Shown here: in pieces, positions 60,537-64,000 of the stretch
Position numbering within the stretch: position 1 is the first letter of the stretch
Layout: each line of letters opens with the position of its first letter
Assembly: GCF_041821065.1 (NCBI RefSeq)
Contig: NZ_JBGUAX010000003.1
Location: 186,001-250,000 of the forward strand
DNA: 64,000 bases
Source: Egicoccus sp. AB-alg2
GTDB taxonomy: Bacteria; Actinomycetota; Nitriliruptoria; Nitriliruptorales; Nitriliruptoraceae
Direction: 5' to 3'
The notes under the pieces: model-generated
The model's database searches: none
What the model saw: the letters and a program-made list of their open reading frames with translations, nothing else
What the model was told of the DNA's origin: nothing
Program-made: the position numbers and the translations under genes

Positions 60537-61073
60537 TCAGCTACGGGTGGGAGCCGGCTCGTGCGGCAGGTGGGTGAGGTCGACGACCTCGCGGACGCCG
60601 TCCACGTCGGCCACGGCGCGCAGCAGGTCGCGACGCTGGGTGTCCGTGTCGAGCTGGCCGCGGATCTCCACGATGCCGCCGTCGCGGACGGTCGTGACGA
60701 CCTTGCTGGTGTCCACCCCGGCCGGGCCGAGGGCCTGCGAGCGGACGCGCTCGAGGAGCACGGCGTCGCTGACCGGCGTCACCTCGGGGACGGCGTCGAT
60801 CGCGGCACCCATCGCGCGCTGGGTCACGTCGCGGCCCGTGTCGATCGCCTGCTCCTGCGCGTCGCGCTTGCGGGCGGCAGCCCGTTGCGCGAGCTCGGCC
60901 CGGCGGGCGTTGCCCCGGTCCGGGTCGGCGAAGTAGGCGGCCACGGCCCCCAGGACGGCGCCGATCCCGAGCCACAGCAGCCGGGTGCCCCAGCCGGCGC
61001 CGCCGCCGTCCGGTTCCGGCGTCAGCCCGAGGTCCTCGTCGGGGATGATCAGGGCGTGCTCGGCGTGGTGCAT
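60537..61073 (-). CDS. BON-domain membrane-anchored protein
   Basis: A 178-residue protein with one membrane helix (about 30-48) followed by a YtxH-like AAYFADPDRGNARRAELAQR segment, a helical linker and a C-terminal BON domain (VLLERVRSQALGPAGVDTSK to DVDGVREVVDLTHLP). BON domains bind phospholipid or stabilise the envelope. It is in a unit of its own. Confidence 0.85.
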   Translation of the reverse strand: MHHAEHALIIPDEDLGLTPEPDGGGAGWGTRLLWLGIGAVLGAVAAYFADPDRGNARRAELAQRAAARKRDAQEQAIDTGRDVTQRAMGAAIDAVPEVTPVSDAVLLERVRSQALGPAGVDTSKVVTTVRDGGIVEIRGQLDTDTQRRDLLRAVADVDGVREVVDLTHLPHEPAPTRS

Positions 61074-61182
61074 CGTCGTCTGCTTCCTTCACGAGGGGAC
61101 GACGCACGAGGCAAGCGCCCACGCCCGCGGCGCGCCACCGACGAACGAACCCCCGCGGTCCGGCCCACCACGACCGGTCGGT

Positions 61183-61596
61183 TCACACGGCCGCCTGCGG
61201 GCGGGTGCGTCGGGCCTCGACCTCGTCGCGGAAGGCGGCCAGCGGGACGACCCGCTGCTCGACCGAGCCGCGGGCGACGATCGTCGCACCGTGGCGGGTC
61301 AGCACCTCGCAGACCAGTTTCGTCGGGGCGACGGTGGCGACCGTCGCCGTCAGCACCACGGTCTCGCCGATCGGCACCGGGGCGCGGTGGATGAGGTCCA
61401 CGCCGGCGCCGACGCCCTCCTCGCCGGACTCGAGATGGGGCACGAGCAGCGCGCGGGAGACCTGCTCCATGTGCTGCACGAGCGCCGCGGTTCCATAGAC
61501 GGGGTGGATCTGCTCGCCGGCCACGATCGCGGCCATGTCCGGGGTGACGGTCACCTCGAGGGTGGCCGTCGCGCCACGTGGCGGTCCGACTCGCAT
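61183..61596 (-). CDS. Hotdog-fold thioesterase (FlK-like)
   Basis: A 137-residue hotdog thioesterase: IHPVYGTAALVQHMEQVSRA (catalytic Thr/Glu/His-type region), GAGVDLIHRAPVPIGETV. This pattern is shared with fluoroacetyl-CoA thioesterase-like proteins, which are mostly general acyl-CoA thioesterases. ATG 61596 starts it; the longer frame is unlikely. Confidence 0.83.
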   Translation of the reverse strand: MRVGPPRGATATLEVTVTPDMAAIVAGEQIHPVYGTAALVQHMEQVSRALLVPHLESGEEGVGAGVDLIHRAPVPIGETVVLTATVATVAPTKLVCEVLTRHGATIVARGSVEQRVVPLAAFRDEVEARRTRPQAAV

Positions 61597-61642
61597 GGGG
61601 CCAGGTCCCTTCCGCTTCGACTCCAAGGGCCGACCGCGGCGG

Positions 61643-62152
61643 TCAGCTGCCTCCGAAGAACCGGTGCAGCGTACGCCGAACGGCTCCGGGACCGTCATCC
61701 TCGAAGCGCACGGCCGCCCGCTCGCCGCCGACGGGCGTCGCGGGCGGTTCGTCCCCGGGCGGTGAGCTGACCGCGACGACGATGAGAGGATCCGGCGCCC
61801 GGTTGTCGATGCCGTGCACGACACCGGCCGGCACCAGCAGGGCGCCCATGGGGTCGAGGCCGACCTCACCCTCGTCGGTGACGAACCACGAACGTCCGCC
61901 GACGACCGTGTAGGTCAGGTCGCGGTCGGCCTCGTGCAGGACGGGCGTGGCCTGCTGCGGCTCGATGCACCACAGGTCCAGCGCCAGCCGGTCGGTGGCG
62001 AACACGCGGACCCGGGTGGCAGCACCCTCGGAGAAGTCCACGTAGTCGCGCAGGTCGACCGGCAGCACGTCCTTCCCGAGCATCGGCTCGGGCGCGTCCG
62101 GCGTCGGCTCGGGCGGACCCGGCGTCGGGTCGGGCGGGGTGACATCGTCCAT
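61643..62152 (-). CDS. Cupin-domain protein
   Basis: A 169-residue protein with a proline-rich head and a cupin barrel (VLHEADRDLTYTVVGGRSWF, GALLVPAGVVHGIDNRA). Only some of the usual metal histidines/glutamates are visible, with a histidine in each motif. It may bind a small molecule or metal; function unknown. It is 46 bp upstream of the thioesterase and probably co-transcribed. Confidence 0.8.
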   Translation of the reverse strand: MDDVTPPDPTPGPPEPTPDAPEPMLGKDVLPVDLRDYVDFSEGAATRVRVFATDRLALDLWCIEPQQATPVLHEADRDLTYTVVGGRSWFVTDEGEVGLDPMGALLVPAGVVHGIDNRAPDPLIVVAVSSPPGDEPPATPVGGERAAVRFEDDGPGAVRRTLHRFFGGS

Positions 62153-62224
62153 GGCGGCCCATCGTAGGGGCGCGCCCGATCACTAGGCTCGCCGGTCGAT
62201 GCCCACCACTCCGAGGAGTCCGTC

Positions 62225-63718
62225 GTGCCCCGCGTCGACCTGACCGCCGACCCGCTCGCCCGCAGCGACGCCGCCATGCTCGCCGTCGCCGCTTTCGCCG
62301 GCGACGGCGACGACGCGCCCCCCGTGCCCGCCGACGGAGCCGGCGCACTCGGCGAGGCACTCGGCATCGACCTCGCCGCCGAGTTGCAGGCCGTCGGGTT
62401 CTCCGGCTCGCCGGGCGAGGTCGTGCGGATCCCGACCCGCGGCGCCGTCACCGCCAGCACGGTGGTGGTGGTCGGGCTGGGTGCTGCCGATGACGCCACC
62501 GCCGACCACCTGCGGCGTGCGGCCGCGGCCGTCGCCGGTGCCGCCGAGCGGGTGGAGACCCTGGCCACCGACCTGCCCGCGGCCCTGGACACCGCCGAGG
62601 CGTCCGACGCGGCGGCCGCGGTCGTCGAAGGGCTGCTGCTCGGCAGCTACCGCTTCGGCACGTACCGGTCCGAGGCACCGGTGCACCGCCTCGAGGCGGT
62701 GACGCTGCACGTGGGCGACGCCGACGCCGCTGGCGACGCGGTGGCCGCCGCGCAGGTGACGGCCGACGCGACGCTCTTCGCCCGCGACCTGGTCAACACC
62801 CCACCGCAGGACAAGCGCCCACCCGCGCTGGCGGAACGCGTCGCCGAGTCGTTCGCCGACAGCGACGTGCAGGTCCGGATCCTCGACGAGCAGGCGCTGG
62901 CCGACGGCGGCTACGGCGGCATCCTCGGCGTCGGGCGGGGCTCGTCCGAGCCGCCACGGCTGGTGGAGCTGACCTACGCGCCCGACGGCGCGTCTCGCCA
63001 CGTCGCCCTGGTCGGCAAGGGCATCACCTTCGACACCGGCGGCATCTCCCTCAAGCCGTCGGAGGCGATGGAGACCATGAAGATGGACATGGCCGGTGCC
63101 GCGACGGTCGCCGCGGTCGTGCGCGCGGCCGCCGACCTGCGCCTGCCCGTCAAGGTCACCGGTCTGCTGGCGCTCGCGGAGAACATGCCGTCGGGTACGG
63201 CGACCCGTGTCAGCGACGTGCTGACGATGAAGGGCGGCAAGACCGTCGAGGTCATCAACACCGACGCCGAAGGGCGGCTGGTGTTGGGCGACGCGCTCGT
63301 CCACGCCAGCGAGCAGGGCCCCGACGCGATCGTCGACATCGCCACCCTCACCGGCGCGGCCGTCGTGGCGCTCGGCGAGCGCATCGGCGTCCTCATGGCG
63401 TCCGACGACGCGCTGGCCGGCGACCTGCTGGCCGCGTCGCGGCGCACCGGCGAGGCGTTCTGGCAGCTGCCGCTGGCGACCGAGCAGTACGGCGAGCGGC
63501 TGGAGGGCGCCATCGCCGACCTGCGCAACGCCGGCAGCCGGTCGGCGGGGACGATCTTCGCGGGCCTGTTCCTGCACGAGTTCGTCGGGGACGGCATCCC
63601 CTGGGCACACCTCGACATCGCCGGCGTCGCGTGGACGGACGAGCCGTACGGCTACCACGCCAAGGGTGCCACCGGGGTGCCGGTCCGGACACTGGTGCGC
63701 TGGCTGCAGGCCGGTTGA
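62225..63718 (+). CDS. pepA: Leucyl aminopeptidase
   Basis: A 497-residue M17 metallo-aminopeptidase that releases N-terminal residues from peptides. The metal-site sequences are VGKGITFDTGGISLKPS (about 260) and VINTDAEGRLVLGDAL (about 340), with the catalytic lysine and arginine in them. GTG 62225 follows GAGGAG. The stop overlaps the TTG alternative start of the next gene. Confidence 0.95.
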   Translation: MPRVDLTADPLARSDAAMLAVAAFAGDGDDAPPVPADGAGALGEALGIDLAAELQAVGFSGSPGEVVRIPTRGAVTASTVVVVGLGAADDATADHLRRAAAAVAGAAERVETLATDLPAALDTAEASDAAAAVVEGLLLGSYRFGTYRSEAPVHRLEAVTLHVGDADAAGDAVAAAQVTADATLFARDLVNTPPQDKRPPALAERVAESFADSDVQVRILDEQALADGGYGGILGVGRGSSEPPRLVELTYAPDGASRHVALVGKGITFDTGGISLKPSEAMETMKMDMAGAATVAAVVRAAADLRLPVKVTGLLALAENMPSGTATRVSDVLTMKGGKTVEVINTDAEGRLVLGDALVHASEQGPDAIVDIATLTGAAVVALGERIGVLMASDDALAGDLLAASRRTGEAFWQLPLATEQYGERLEGAIADLRNAGSRSAGTIFAGLFLHEFVGDGIPWAHLDIAGVAWTDEPYGYHAKGATGVPVRTLVRWLQAG

Positions 63719-63723
63719 GCGCG

Positions 63724-64000
63724 GTGGAAGCCGGCCGGCGCGGCTACGTCCTGCTGGTCAACGCCGCGGCCGGCAGCGCCGAGGACGCCGCCATCGACAC
63801 GGCCGCGGCCACGCTGCGTGACGCCGGTCACGACGTCGAGGTCCGCGCCTGCGGGCACCCGGACGACGTGGATGCCGTGATCGGCGACCTGGCCGGCCGC
63901 ACGCTGGTGGTGTGCGGCGGTGACGGGTCCTTGCACGTCGCGGTCACGCGCCTGCGCGCGACCGGGCACCTCGACACCTCCGTGGCGCTGCTGCCGCTGG
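63724..64000 (+). CDS. Diacylglycerol-kinase-like lipid/sphingosine kinase, N-terminal part
   Basis: The first 92 residues are visible before the window ends. The sequence shows a DAGK catalytic N-lobe: VLLVNAAAGSAEDAA, an alternating beta-alpha pattern and the nucleotide loop VVCGGDGSLHVAVTRLR. It should phosphorylate a lipid such as diacylglycerol. GTG 63724 is used; TTG 63715, overlapping the pepA stop, is an alternative. Confidence 0.82.
   Translation, partial: MEAGRRGYVLLVNAAAGSAEDAAIDTAAATLRDAGHDVEVRACGHPDDVDAVIGDLAGRTLVVCGGDGSLHVAVTRLRATGHLDTSVALLPL

Overview
The window comes from the chromosome of a very GC-rich actinobacterium. Three things support this: the codon bias with many GTG/TTG starts, a mycothiol-biosynthesis deacetylase (MshB), and GTTCACC-type PHO boxes like those of streptomycetes and mycobacteria. 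A folP2-gpgS-DivIVA-like block also matches the mycobacterial gene order. A deep-branching, possibly salt- or alkali-adapted lineage such as Nitriliruptoria is my guess from the acidic proteins and duplicated Trk potassium transport; nothing here proves it. No phage, insertion sequence, CRISPR array, rRNA or tRNA was found.

Layout. 1-8 kb: APC permease, ArsC, PIN-PhoH protein, a hairpin-repeat region, and a TetR-regulated DrrAB-type exporter. 8-11.4 kb: enoyl-CoA hydratase, glpX and a degenerate Ppx/GppA-like protein. 11.4-25.9 kb: the phosphate block. It has two complete pst operons pointing away from each other (pstS1-C1-A1-B1 on minus, pstB2-S2-C2-A2-phoU on plus), an arsR/cadI pair between them, a second phoU, and a PhoP/PhoR-type two-component system. 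pstB1 is frameshifted, so the ATPase for both permeases probably comes from pstB2. 26-38 kb: nth, a Trk potassium system (two TrkA, a small membrane protein, TrkH and an OB-like membrane protein), ispH, RNase D, mshB, and a second small-protein/TrkH/OB-like module beside upp. 38-49 kb: pyk, phosphatase and repair genes, and a polyphosphate cluster (ppx-sixA-ppk). 49-64 kb: tandem ferredoxins, a MocR regulator, a repeat-rich region around a dCMP deaminase, HPPD, folP2-gpgS, hydrolases, a leucyl aminopeptidase and the start of a diacylglycerol-kinase-like gene.

Phosphate is the unifying theme. PHO-box direct repeats with an 11-nt period precede pstS1, pstB2, pstS2, ppk and the degenerate ppx-like gene. 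Three of these share an identical TAGCGT -10 element about 20 nt further on. Both pst operons carry a long perfect hairpin between pstS and pstC, which would favour excess binding protein over permease. The arsenic genes fit the same picture, because arsenate enters through Pst.

The most novel-looking region is 53.1-54.9 kb. Divergent from the MocR gene there is a good promoter followed by about 320 nt of successive hairpins. Most of their loops carry CUCCC or CUCUCCC, and the array ends in an intrinsic terminator whose loop has the same motif. It looks like a non-coding RNA that displays several anti-Shine-Dalgarno loops. Next to it a dCMP deaminase gene lies between inverted copies of a composite repeat of about 300 bp, with a strong G-quadruplex motif just upstream of its start.
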